Assembly (NCBI GenBank): GCA_913056395.1
Contig: CAJXMG010000010.1
Span: forward strand, 26,504-90,503
DNA length: 64,000 nt
From: an uncultured bacterium
Lineage (GTDB): Bacteria; Planctomycetota; UBA8108; UBA1146
Direction of reading: 5' to 3'
A model generated the notes under the pieces. The model had not been told where the DNA came from and searched no databases. It saw only the letters and a list, made by a program, of their open reading frames with translations. The position numbers were made by a program, and so were the translations under genes. The stretch's first letter is position 1, and each line of letters starts with the position of its first letter. Shown piece after piece: positions 52,263-60,685 of the stretch.

Positions 52263-53716
52263 GTGGTCGAAAGAACTTTCAGGGAGTCCTGAATTCTCTC
52301 AATACAACGGTCTTTTCCTAGCACGCTGACCACCTCAAGAAGGTCTGGCGAATCCTTGCGTGACGTTAACGCAAATCGAAGCGGCATGAACAGGAAGGGC
52401 TTTTTCCAGCCCCCCTCTTCAAGGACAGAATCCAGGCATGGCCCAATCGTATCGGCAGAGAAATCCTCGAGGCCCTTCAGAGCCTCGGCTGCAGCGGAAA
52501 GCGCAGCGATCGAAGTGTCCCTGTCGCTCTTCTTGGGGATCAGGTCCTCTACGGGTGGCGGAGCCGGTTGGCTGAAGAACCATGACGTTTTGTCAGTAAA
52601 TTCGGAGAGGAGTGTCAGTCGCTCGATGACCAAGGGAAGGATTTCGAGGGCTCGGGATTGATCGACCCCTTCTGGGAGAAACCTCTCTGATTCGAGACGT
52701 TGTGCCAATTCGGTTAAAGGCATCTGGCGGATGTGCATGCCGTTCAGCCAGTCGAGTTTGGTCATGTCAAAGATCGGTGCTCCCGTGGAGAGAGATTCGA
52801 CGCGGAAGTTGTCCTCAAAGGACTTCATGTCGAAAACTTCATTCTCGTCCTCGGGTGACCAGCCCATGAGAGCCAGGAAGTTGAGCAGCGCTTCGGGCAG
52901 GTATCCTTGCTGTCTGAACCAGTCGAGGCTGACCGGATTTTTTCGCTTGGAGATCTTTGACTTGTCAGCATTGCGCAGCAGGGAAACGTGAAGGAATCGC
53001 GGCAAGGGTTCACCGAGGGCGTTGTAGAGGATCACGTGCTTAGGGGTGGAGACGAGCCATTCCTCAGCGCGGATCACATCCGTAATACCAAAGGCGATGT
53101 CATCGGCGACGTTGGCGAGGTGGTAAGTGGGGAAACCGTCCGATTTGATAAGAATCTGGTCGTCGATCTCGGAATTGGCGACCCGTATTTCGCCACGGAG
53201 AGCGTCCTCAAAAACGGTTTCTCCCTCAGACGGAACCTTCAGTCTGATCACGTGGGTTTCACCCGCTTCAATTCTTTTGCGTGCTTCCTCCCGGTTGATT
53301 TCACGACAGAATCCGTCGTAGCCGAGCCTCTCCTTGGCAGCCTTTTGGTGCTCTCGAAGGTCTGCGATACGCTCTTCTGTGCAAAAGCACGGGTAAGCGT
53401 CCCCGGAATCGATGAGCTTATCGACGCATTGGCGATAATGGTCAAGACGCTCACTCTGGCGATAGGGTTGATGGGGGCCCCCATCGTCGGGGCCCTCGTC
53501 CCAATCAAGGCCGAGCCAGCGCAGTGCCGTAAAAATCTGTCCCTCACTGGTGCTTTGGTAGCGACTGCGATCGGTATCGTCGATGCGAAGGATGAATTGG
53601 CCTCCACCCTGACGGGCGTGGGTTCGATTGAAGAGTGCCACGTAAGCAGTTCCCACATGAGGATCTCCGGTCGGGCTGGGAGCGATGCGAACCCGGGGGG
53701 TTGGCTGGGGACTCAT
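52259..53716 (-). CDS. gltX: Glutamyl-tRNA synthetase
   Basis: Class I aminoacyl-tRNA synthetase charging tRNA-Glu, 485 residues. The HIGH-like motif is IAPSPTGDPHVGTAYVALFN, and the KMSKS-like motif is SKISKRKNPVSL. The zinc-region Cys pair appears in YPCFCTEER. C-terminal anticodon domain is present. Whether it is discriminating for tRNA-Glu versus tRNA-Gln cannot be judged here. The ATG overlaps the ribE stop (ATGA). Confidence 0.96.
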   Translation of the reverse strand: MSPQPTPRVRIAPSPTGDPHVGTAYVALFNRTHARQGGGQFILRIDDTDRSRYQSTSEGQIFTALRWLGLDWDEGPDDGGPHQPYRQSERLDHYRQCVDKLIDSGDAYPCFCTEERIADLREHQKAAKERLGYDGFCREINREEARKRIEAGETHVIRLKVPSEGETVFEDALRGEIRVANSEIDDQILIKSDGFPTYHLANVADDIAFGITDVIRAEEWLVSTPKHVILYNALGEPLPRFLHVSLLRNADKSKISKRKNPVSLDWFRQQGYLPEALLNFLALMGWSPEDENEVFDMKSFEDNFRVESLSTGAPIFDMTKLDWLNGMHIRQMPLTELAQRLESERFLPEGVDQSRALEILPLVIERLTLLSEFTDKTSWFFSQPAPPPVEDLIPKKSDRDTSIAALSAAAEALKGLEDFSADTIGPCLDSVLEEGGWKKPFLFMPLRFALTSRKDSPDLLEVVSVLGKDRCIERIQDSLKVLSTT

Positions 53717-54357
53717 GATTGATCTCCTCCGGTAGGCACCGGGTTATTTTCGGCAAGAAGAGCCTGAACCCAGCGACCAAAATGATCCATTTCCAAATTC
53801 AACAGATCCCCCTCTTTTCTGTCAGAAAAGGCCGTGACTTCGAGAGTGTGTGGGATCAGAGCAATGGTGAAACGGTCCAGTTCGCTGTCGACGACCGTCA
53901 GGCTGACTCCGTCCAAAGTGATCGACCCCTTGGGAACTGTTCGAACCACCGAGGAGTCTTCCACTGAAACGGTCCAGATGACTTCGCCATCGCCGGTATC
54001 GATCCGCTCCAGAGTGCCGAGGGTGTCGACGTGTCCAGTGACGTAGTGTCCCCCGAGCCTGTCCCCCACCCGCAGCGCCCTTTCAAGGTGGACGCCTTCG
54101 CCCGGGTTTCTCTGACCGAGGCTGGTTTTCCGGAGAGTTTCGTGAATGACGTCGAAGATCAGGGTTTCCCCCTCTTCGACCAGAGTCAGGCATGCTCCAT
54201 TGACGGCGATGCTCTCACCTCGCAGAAGGTCATTCCAGGGGGCCAGATCGCCGTTGATGGCGGAAACGGCCTGTTTTTCAAGGTGGAGCCGGATACCCTC
54301 ACTGGAGGGCTCCAGAGCAGCAATTTTGTGGGTTCGTTCGACCAGACCTGTGAACAA
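53713..54357 (-). CDS. ribE: Riboflavin synthase alpha chain (TTG start)
   Basis: Converts two molecules of 6,7-dimethyl-8-ribityllumazine to riboflavin; works as a homotrimer. The canonical start MFTGLVE is encoded with TTG at 54357 after a strong AAGGAGG, which decides the start. Two homologous barrels are seen: GESIAVNGACLTLV in the first and GSITLDGVSLTVV in the second, with the GGHYVTGHVDTLG segment between. 214 residues, as usual. It begins the ribE-gltX-PHP operon. Confidence 0.96.
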   Translation of the reverse strand: MFTGLVERTHKIAALEPSSEGIRLHLEKQAVSAINGDLAPWNDLLRGESIAVNGACLTLVEEGETLIFDVIHETLRKTSLGQRNPGEGVHLERALRVGDRLGGHYVTGHVDTLGTLERIDTGDGEVIWTVSVEDSSVVRTVPKGSITLDGVSLTVVDSELDRFTIALIPHTLEVTAFSDRKEGDLLNLEMDHFGRWVQALLAENNPVPTGGDQS

Positions 54358-54871
54358 CGGGCCTCCTTCAGAAAAAATGCTACGGGAGAGGCTTAGAAAT
54401 CGCTACCGATCCGCAGGCGAGGTCGGCCCCCGGGGCCAAAAAATGGTGGAATATGCATCTGTGGCCTTTCTTGACCACTGTAATGGGCAAGGCTATGATG
54501 CGGCCTTGGTTCCGGAAACGGGACTCCCCATTTGATTTGAAATTCGCGCCAGCAGATCTGTTTTGAACCGAGCTGTTTCGTGGATAATGTGAACTTGCGA
54601 GGTCGGAAGACTGCTTCCGGAGATACTCCTGAGGTGCCCTTCTGACAGCTTTGCAAACGGCCTGGAGGCCGTTTGGACACTTGAAATTATGACGAGATCA
54701 TCTTGGCTTGTGGTTGGGTCCACGAATGGATTCATGGCCGCGTCTCGGGGAGACGAAAGATGATCGCTGATTTGTCTTGGTTCGAGTGAAGTGCTGACAG
54801 GAAAGACGACAGCGTGGGGCTGTCCGTTGATTCTTTCAGACCGATCTTGACCGGAAGGAACTGGAGAAGAG
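54358..54871. other. Divergent intergenic region, 514 bases
   Basis: Separates ribE (minus) from the coiled-coil protein (plus). Open frames are present on both strands, but none has a ribosome-binding site or known features, and the longest (minus, 54493-54906) runs into the next gene. A perfect 9-bp hairpin lies at 54654-54675. The rest shows nothing I recognise. Confidence 0.65.
54654..54675. other. Perfect 9-bp hairpin
   Basis: CAAACGGCC and GGCCGTTTG enclose the four-base loop TGGA. It stands about 200 bases upstream of the coiled-coil protein and is not followed by a T-run on either strand. It may be part of a leader RNA or a small RNA. Confidence 0.5.
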
Positions 54872-55726
54872 ATGAGCGGGCTCGCCAAGTTTTTCGTGGT
54901 GATCAATCTCGTCCTGGCACTCTTTTTTCTCGGAGTGAGTGCGACCCTCTTTAAGACCCAGAAGAACTGGAAAGAGGTCGCTCAGGATGCGGAGCAGAAG
55001 TATTCAGAAAGCCTGGATGTGGCAGAAGCCATGAAGAGCCAGCTCGATGGCACGATCCTGCAGAAGCAGGCGAACATCGATTCCCTTGAGCGGGAGAAGG
55101 AGCAGCTGGGCACTCAGGTGACCACTCTTCAAAACGAGAATGGCGATCTTCGCAAGGACAAGGCCAGTCTTGGAACCAAGATCAGCGATCTTGAATCCCG
55201 TATCGCTCAAAAGGACACTCACCTTCAGGACAAGGACAGCAACATTGCCCGTCTTGAAGAAGAGATCAGCAAGCTCAACGATGAGGCCCAGGAGGCTTCC
55301 AACGCCAAGAAAGTCGCTGAGAGCCTGCGCAACCGTGCGCTCCTCGATAAAGAGCAGTTGAGCCAGGAAAATGAAGCGCTGAACAAGGAATTGACCGCCC
55401 TGCGCGCTGATTTCGACGATCAGAAGCTTCTGATTACCCGCATCGTCGACTCCGGAGTTCGCCTTCCCGATATCGGTGTCGCCACCGCTCCTCCCATCGA
55501 CGGGATGGTCGTGGGTGTCGAAGAGGGTGTCGTGGTTCTTTCCGTGGGCAAGGACGATGGCGTTGAAGTGGGCTATGAGTTCACCATTTACGACGGGAAC
55601 ACCTTCATCGGCAAAGTCCAGGTGACCAAGGTTCTCGACGATATGGCCGGTTGCACGATTCTCTTTGAGGAATCCGGTCGCAAAATCAGTGACGGCAACA
55701 AGGCCTCCACTCGTTTGACCAGCTGA
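54872..55726 (+). CDS. Membrane-anchored coiled-coil protein upstream of mreB
   Basis: Unrecognised protein of 284 residues. One N-terminal membrane helix (KFFVVINLVLALFFLGVSAT) is followed by a long heptad coiled coil (about 30-190) and a C-terminal beta-rich domain from RIVDSGVRLPDIG with DGMVVGVEEGVVVLSVGKDD. The layout, helix then coiled coil then beta domain, is that of MreC, and the last domain uses the same dG(V/I)xxG pattern as some MreC and flagellar assembly folds. This is inference, not homology shown. The ribosome-binding site is GGAG. It is followed by a small membrane protein and a terminator, then mreB. Confidence 0.8.
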   Translation: MSGLAKFFVVINLVLALFFLGVSATLFKTQKNWKEVAQDAEQKYSESLDVAEAMKSQLDGTILQKQANIDSLEREKEQLGTQVTTLQNENGDLRKDKASLGTKISDLESRIAQKDTHLQDKDSNIARLEEEISKLNDEAQEASNAKKVAESLRNRALLDKEQLSQENEALNKELTALRADFDDQKLLITRIVDSGVRLPDIGVATAPPIDGMVVGVEEGVVVLSVGKDDGVEVGYEFTIYDGNTFIGKVQVTKVLDDMAGCTILFEESGRKISDGNKASTRLTS

Positions 55727-55740
55727 AAAAGGGGGATCGC

Positions 55741-55974
55741 ATGTATGACCAGCCGATCGTAGAGCGCAAGGATTCAAGCCCCCTGGGAACCAGTTTGCTG
55801 GGAGTGGCTGCATTCTGCCTGATTTTCGCTTCTGTGCTTCTTTGCATGAGCCTCAAGGAGTTCTCTGTTGCAGGGGCCACCCCCACTGAGAGTGCCAAAA
55901 AGTGGGAGCGAGAATTGAAGAAAACCCAGACCCGGGCGGACAAGCTTTTCGCCGACGTGGAGATGGAAGAATAG
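55741..55974 (+). CDS. Small single-helix membrane protein
   Basis: A 77-residue protein with GGGGGA ribosome-binding site, 14 bases after the coiled-coil gene. One membrane helix (GVAAFCLIFASVLLCM) lies between a short cytoplasmic-type N-terminus and a charged helical tail (KKWERELKKTQTRADKLF). No family recognised. It probably forms a two-gene unit with the coiled-coil protein because a strong terminator follows 29 bases later. Confidence 0.75.
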   Translation: MYDQPIVERKDSSPLGTSLLGVAAFCLIFASVLLCMSLKEFSVAGATPTESAKKWERELKKTQTRADKLFADVEMEE

Positions 55975-56003
55975 TTTCCACTTCAATTTTCTGAGTGATA
56001 AGT

Positions 56004-56037
56004 GGTGTGGTCCCGATTCGGGACCGCACCATTTTTC
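56004..56037 (+). terminator. Strong intrinsic terminator
   Basis: A 12-bp stem, GGTGTGGTCCCG with CGGGACCGCACC (one G-T pair), loop ATT, is followed by ATTTTTC. It closes the two-gene unit of membrane proteins, so mreB must have its own promoter in the 180 bases that follow. Confidence 0.92.
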
Positions 56038-56214
56038 TTGGGGTGGACGCTTTTACGGAGTCGGAATCCTGCTTAATATGACGGAACTGCAGGATCCGCT
56101 GGTGTAATCCGGGATTCAGGATTCGCATTCAGACGCCCCTACTTCATTTCAGGGGCGCGCCGCAGGGGAATGACACGTCTTTTAACAGATGTGGTGATGA
56201 GAAGAGGGAATGTG

Positions 56215-57285
56215 GTGTTACGCATCGCAAACAATTTACTGAACAGGGTTGTGGGTAAATTTTCCACCGACCTTGGTATCGATCTGGGAACTGCCAATAC
56301 TCTGGTCTGCGTCAGTGGTCAGGGAGTGGTCGTCAGTGAACCATCCGTAGTCGCCGTCAAGGCGGGAACCAACCAGGTGTTGCTGGATGGTGAAGCGGTC
56401 GGCCGCGTGGCCAAGGAGATGCTCGGCCGAACACCCAATTCGATTGAAGCGATTCGCCCCCTTCAGGATGGAGTGATCGCTGATTTTGAAATCACCGAAG
56501 CGATGCTCAAGTACTTCATCAATCGTGTGAATGAGAACTCGCTCTTCTTCAGCCCCAGAGTCGTGATTGCGGTTCCCAGTGGTATTACCGCTGTTGAGAA
56601 GAGAGCCGTTTACAACAGTGCAGAGCGCGCCGGTGCCCGCAAGGTTTATCTCGTTGAAGAGCCGAGGGCGGCAGGTCTTGGAGCCGGATTGCCGATTGAG
56701 GATCCCATTGCAAGCATGGTCGTCGACATCGGTGGTGGTACGACCGAGATTGCGGTGCTTTCACTAAGTGACGTGGTGACTAGCGTATCCTTGCGTGTTG
56801 CCGGTGACGATATGGATGACGCCATCATCCAATACATGAAAAAGAACTACAATATTCTGGTCGGGCCTCTGACCGCCGAGCAGATCAAAATCAAGCTGGG
56901 TTCCGCTTTCGAGCTCGAGCAGGAGCTGGAAATGGAAGTCAAGGGACGTGACCTGATCGGCAACCTCCCCCGCTGTGCCAATGTCACCAGCGAAGAGATT
57001 CGCGAAGCTCTCGTCGATCCTTGCCAGCAGATCGTCAACGGCATCAAGGAGACCCTCGAGAAGACCGAACCGGAGCTTCACGCGGATCTTGTTGAACAGG
57101 GCATCGTTCTCTGTGGTGGCGGTGTGTTGTTGAGAGGCCTGGATGCATTAATCCGCAAGGAGACCGGCTTGCCGGTTCGTGTTGCGGACGACCCTCTGAC
57201 TTGTGTGGCCCAGGGAACCGCCATCTTCCTCGAAAGACTGGACGAATACGCTTCCGTTCTGGATTCCATCGAGGACGACCTGTAA
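56215..57285 (+). CDS. mreB: Rod-shape determining protein MreB
   Basis: Bacterial actin that organises the elongation complex under the membrane. The ATP-site motifs are present: DLGIDLGTANTLVCV (phosphate 1), VVDIGGGTTEIAVLS (phosphate 2) and LCGGGVLLRGLD (adenosine). The likely start is GTG at 56215 (LRIANNLLNRVVGKF), since GAGGGA lies five bases upstream and it gives a short amphipathic N-terminus usual for MreB; ATG codons at 56170 and 56197 are alternatives. 356 residues. It heads the mreBCD-mrdA-rodA group. Confidence 0.95.
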   Translation: MLRIANNLLNRVVGKFSTDLGIDLGTANTLVCVSGQGVVVSEPSVVAVKAGTNQVLLDGEAVGRVAKEMLGRTPNSIEAIRPLQDGVIADFEITEAMLKYFINRVNENSLFFSPRVVIAVPSGITAVEKRAVYNSAERAGARKVYLVEEPRAAGLGAGLPIEDPIASMVVDIGGGTTEIAVLSLSDVVTSVSLRVAGDDMDDAIIQYMKKNYNILVGPLTAEQIKIKLGSAFELEQELEMEVKGRDLIGNLPRCANVTSEEIREALVDPCQQIVNGIKETLEKTEPELHADLVEQGIVLCGGGVLLRGLDALIRKETGLPVRVADDPLTCVAQGTAIFLERLDEYASVLDSIEDDL

Positions 57286-57305
57286 AGAGCGGGTAGCGGA
57301 GTTCT

Positions 57306-58007
57306 GTGAAATCTCTCCAGTCGGCATATTGGGCAGTCGGGTGTTGGCTCGTGCTGACACTCGTTGCCTATGGTCTGGATCCCCTCTTTCGTTCTGGTCG
57401 CCACAGCTCCTTGGAGAAGCGATATGTGGATCAGATCGTTCAGGACTTTGAAATCCAAAAGACTGAGTCTTATGCAGCTCTCACTCGGCAGCAGTTGATT
57501 GACCGCTGGTTGCCCCTCGCAAAAAACTTCGAGCTGGTCCCCGCTTCGCTGACCCCTGTGACCGATCGCTCCCCCACCCGAAGTTCAGCGCTGCTCGATC
57601 GTGGAGTGGAAAGTGGATTGCGATCCGGGTTGGGAGTCGTCAGTGAATCTGGAATCGTTGGCAGGATTACCGATTCCGGAGATGGCTGGAGTCGAGTTCA
57701 GTTGGCGGACGATGCAGGTTTCGTCATACCTTTTGTCGACGAAGATGGATCCCGCGGAATATTGAGCGGTTCACTTTTTTCACAGGTGGCTCGTTTGAAA
57801 ATGCGACTCGATCCGATGGCGTTTTCTCAAGACGAACGACTCTTTACGGATGGTTCTGGTGGGGTATTTCCAGCAGGTGTCTATTTGGGTGCAGTTGTGG
57901 AGCCTCGAACACCGATTCAAAGCTCCAAAATCCTGCTTCCATTGACGCTGGGCCTTTCCCAGGAGGTGATCGTCTTCCTGCCCATCAAGACCGGATCTTC
58001 CCGATGA
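57306..58007 (+). CDS. mreC: Rod-shape determining protein MreC
   Basis: Membrane-anchored scaffold of the elongation complex, 233 residues, GTG start with CGGAG. One N-terminal membrane helix (VGCWLVLTLVAYGL) is followed by a short helical part and the beta domain with ALLDRGVESGLRSGLGVVSE and GIVGRITDSGDGWSRVQL, matching the MreC core (DkGxxdGvxxgxxVv). The coiled coil is shorter than usual. It is 20 bases after mreB and overlaps mreD (ATGA). Confidence 0.88.
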   Translation: MKSLQSAYWAVGCWLVLTLVAYGLDPLFRSGRHSSLEKRYVDQIVQDFEIQKTESYAALTRQQLIDRWLPLAKNFELVPASLTPVTDRSPTRSSALLDRGVESGLRSGLGVVSESGIVGRITDSGDGWSRVQLADDAGFVIPFVDEDGSRGILSGSLFSQVARLKMRLDPMAFSQDERLFTDGSGGVFPAGVYLGAVVEPRTPIQSSKILLPLTLGLSQEVIVFLPIKTGSSR

Positions 58008-58486
58008 AGTTGCCCGCTCTTTTTCTGTTGTTGATCCTTTCGATTTTGACCTCTTCTACCTATGGCCCTTTGTTGGGGTCACGTCTCCTGGTTGCAGATC
58101 CAGCGATGGTTTTTCTGGCTTGGGTCTGTCTTGCCGATCGCTGGCCCAGAATTGTCGTCGTCGCAATCGGTCTGGCGATCTATCGAATGAGCGGAACTAT
58201 TGCTTCTCTTTTGGAGGTGATCGCCCCGCTGCTGGTTTTGATTGTGACGGTTCGTCTGATTCGTATGGGGATCTCTCCCTATGATCGTTGGCGGAGGTTG
58301 GGGATTGTCACTCTGGCATTGCTCGCTGCAGGAAGTTCAAGTCAGTGGTTGGTGGCTCCTCACTTGGGGCGTGGAGTTCAAGGGTTCTTTGCGGACAGCC
58401 TGCTGGCACTTATTGTAGCGGCAGTGATGTTTCCTCTTTTGGATCTGACCCGTCCCATGCTGAAAAGTGCACGCTATCCCCAATGA
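58004..58486 (+). CDS. mreD: Rod-shape determining protein MreD
   Basis: Integral membrane protein of the elongation complex, 160 residues with about five hydrophobic segments. Sequence conservation in MreD is low; the assignment comes from size, hydrophobicity and position between mreC and the transpeptidase gene. Its ATG overlaps the mreC stop (ATGA), and its stop is directly adjacent to the next gene. Confidence 0.85.
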   Translation: MKLPALFLLLILSILTSSTYGPLLGSRLLVADPAMVFLAWVCLADRWPRIVVVAIGLAIYRMSGTIASLLEVIAPLLVLIVTVRLIRMGISPYDRWRRLGIVTLALLAAGSSSQWLVAPHLGRGVQGFFADSLLALIVAAVMFPLLDLTRPMLKSARYPQ

Positions 58487-58510
58487 TTGAGGGCCCAGAA
58501 AGGCGCTGGT

Positions 58511-60685
58511 TTGCAACGATCGCGAGTTTTCTTTCTGGCTGTGGTTTTCCTGGCATTTGCCACGGTGATCGGCGTACGGCTCTATCGTCTCCAATATGTC
58601 GAATGGCGCCAATATTCAGTAAAAGCGGCTTCCATGCATCGCTCGGTCCTTTACTCGCCCGGACCAAGGGGAGAGATCTCCGATCGACATGGAGTGCCGC
58701 TTGCCCGTTCGATACCTGAAATTCGAGTGACCTTTCTTCTGTCAGAATTGGAACCGGTCCGCTGGGTTGCCCGCAGAATTGCGTCAATTCTGGAATCTGC
58801 ACCTGACGATTTGTACCCTTGGGACGAAGCTGCGTTCTACGACTCTCTTGAGCAACTTCGAGAAATTTTTCGCAAGCAGATCGCCCAGGGATTGACACCA
58901 TTGGAGATTCCATGGGTGAAGCAGATGGATCCTGCCACAGGCGCCCGGATTGATAGGATTATTCAACGAAGACCTGAAAATTATCCAGGAGTGCGAATTC
59001 AACGGTCAGGTGATTATGTGACGTTGATGCTTGATCCGCTGAAGTTGTTTGCGGGAGAAATGGCGATTCGTCGGCTGGCCATGGATGATCAACGCTGGAC
59101 ACCGGATGAGTTATGGAACCGTGTTTCCCAAGCTTATCAAAAAGTTCAAAATGACCAGTTGTCATTGTCTACAAGAGACTGGATTTTCCGCCGAAAGAGA
59201 CATGTGCTGCTGACGGGTCTTGATCCTGATCTGGTGGTTAAAATTACTCTGAATCCAGAAGCGTGGCCGGGTCTCTACTTGGAGGAAGTGCAAAATAGGG
59301 AACAACCTTTTGAGCCATTGCTCAGCAAGCTTATCGGGCGTACCGGTGTCGTGTTGGAAAACCGAAAAAAACAATGGGACATTAAGGGCGAATTGGTCAT
59401 TGATCACCTTCGTTTGAAGGATCTGAGAACGATTCAAAAGCTTCAGAAGGTTGCCCATCACAGCGCTGATCAGGTGGGGAGTACTGGTCTTGAGAATTAC
59501 CTTGAGGATACGTTGAGTGGACGACCTGGTGCACAAATTCGAACTGTGGATGCCCAGCGTAGGCCTATCGGTGAACCCGGTGAATTGGTCGAGGCAACCA
59601 AGGGTAAGGATGTTCGGTTGACGATCGATGCGGAACTTTCGCAGATGGGGATAGAGTGGTTGAGTGACGCGTTCGAGACCAATTTCTTGAGCCAGGGGAT
59701 TTCGGTGCCTGAATACAAACGGGCTGCATTGGTAGTGCTGGACGTCAAGAGTGGTGAAGTTCTTGGATTATCTTCTCTTCCACAGCTTGAAGTAGGCATC
59801 TACAAAGATGCGAAAAAATATGAAAACGCAATAATGACCAAACCTGGTTATTTATCTGATTTCTCGATTGGACACTCCATTGATCCGGGCTCGACATTCA
59901 AGCCTATCGTTGCCCTCACCGGATTCTCTGAGGGGGTGGTATTCCCGGAGGAGAAAATTTTGTGCGAGGGAGTTTTCGATCCCAGTAACCCTGGTAGCAA
60001 CACTTGTCGAAACCATCTTTACGGAGAGATCGGTATCGAAGAGGCCATCTCCAAATCCTGCAATGTTTATTTTTATGAAGTGGGTGAACGGTTGAGGCTT
60101 GAACGACTCATTGCAGGAGGGCGTCAGTTTGGTTTATGGGATCGTGTGCTATCCCCTCATTCCGACAGATCGAATCGTCTTTCTGTAGAGAGCACAGGTG
60201 TTGTGCCTACAAAAAATCCTGTCGGAGTCGCAATTGGCCGTGGATTTGAAGTCACCCCACTGCAAATTGCAAATGCCGCACTCTTGATTGCGCGGCGCGG
60301 AGATTTTATTCCGCTGTCTTTATTCATGGAGCCCAAGGCCTCTGAAACTGAGCGCACCTTGAAGCTTTCAGAGTCGGCATTGAAGCTGGAAGCCGAACAT
60401 TTCGACGTTGTGATCAAGGGGATGGAACAGGCTACGATTAATGGAACTGCGCGGAAAAGTCGCCTGAAAAACTGGAACGCCGCCGTCAAAACGGGAACCG
60501 TCAAATTCAAAGTACCAAATAATCGGCACGCGTGGATGATGGGTTTTGCTCCTGCGGAGGATCCAGAGATCGCGTTTTCAGTCGTTCTCCAGCATCAGCC
60601 TGGTTCCGGAGCATCCGCTGCTCCGGTGATCGAGCAGCTGCTTGAGTGGCTCGAGGTCCACCGGGGAAGGCGATTCGGGTCGTGA
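58511..60685 (+). CDS. mrdA: Penicillin-binding protein 2 (class B transpeptidase of elongation)
   Basis: Cross-links peptidoglycan during elongation together with RodA. From TTG 58511 it has 724 residues: an N-terminal membrane helix (VFFLAVVFLAFATVIGVRLY), the PBP dimer region with SPGPRGEISDRHGVPLARSI, and the transpeptidase. Active-site motifs are S461-T-F-K464, S516-C-N518 and K660-T-G, all intact. No ATG starts it; TTG at 58487, right after the mreD stop, is the other candidate, and an AAGG favours 58511. It overlaps rodA by one base (TGATG). Confidence 0.94.
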   Translation: MQRSRVFFLAVVFLAFATVIGVRLYRLQYVEWRQYSVKAASMHRSVLYSPGPRGEISDRHGVPLARSIPEIRVTFLLSELEPVRWVARRIASILESAPDDLYPWDEAAFYDSLEQLREIFRKQIAQGLTPLEIPWVKQMDPATGARIDRIIQRRPENYPGVRIQRSGDYVTLMLDPLKLFAGEMAIRRLAMDDQRWTPDELWNRVSQAYQKVQNDQLSLSTRDWIFRRKRHVLLTGLDPDLVVKITLNPEAWPGLYLEEVQNREQPFEPLLSKLIGRTGVVLENRKKQWDIKGELVIDHLRLKDLRTIQKLQKVAHHSADQVGSTGLENYLEDTLSGRPGAQIRTVDAQRRPIGEPGELVEATKGKDVRLTIDAELSQMGIEWLSDAFETNFLSQGISVPEYKRAALVVLDVKSGEVLGLSSLPQLEVGIYKDAKKYENAIMTKPGYLSDFSIGHSIDPGSTFKPIVALTGFSEGVVFPEEKILCEGVFDPSNPGSNTCRNHLYGEIGIEEAISKSCNVYFYEVGERLRLERLIAGGRQFGLWDRVLSPHSDRSNRLSVESTGVVPTKNPVGVAIGRGFEVTPLQIANAALLIARRGDFIPLSLFMEPKASETERTLKLSESALKLEAEHFDVVIKGMEQATINGTARKSRLKNWNAAVKTGTVKFKVPNNRHAWMMGFAPAEDPEIAFSVVLQHQPGSGASAAPVIEQLLEWLEVHRGRRFGS

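Noticed and set aside
54493..54906. Minus-strand open frame of 137 codons
   Set aside because: It begins inside the coiled-coil gene on the other strand and has no recognisable domain or ribosome-binding site.
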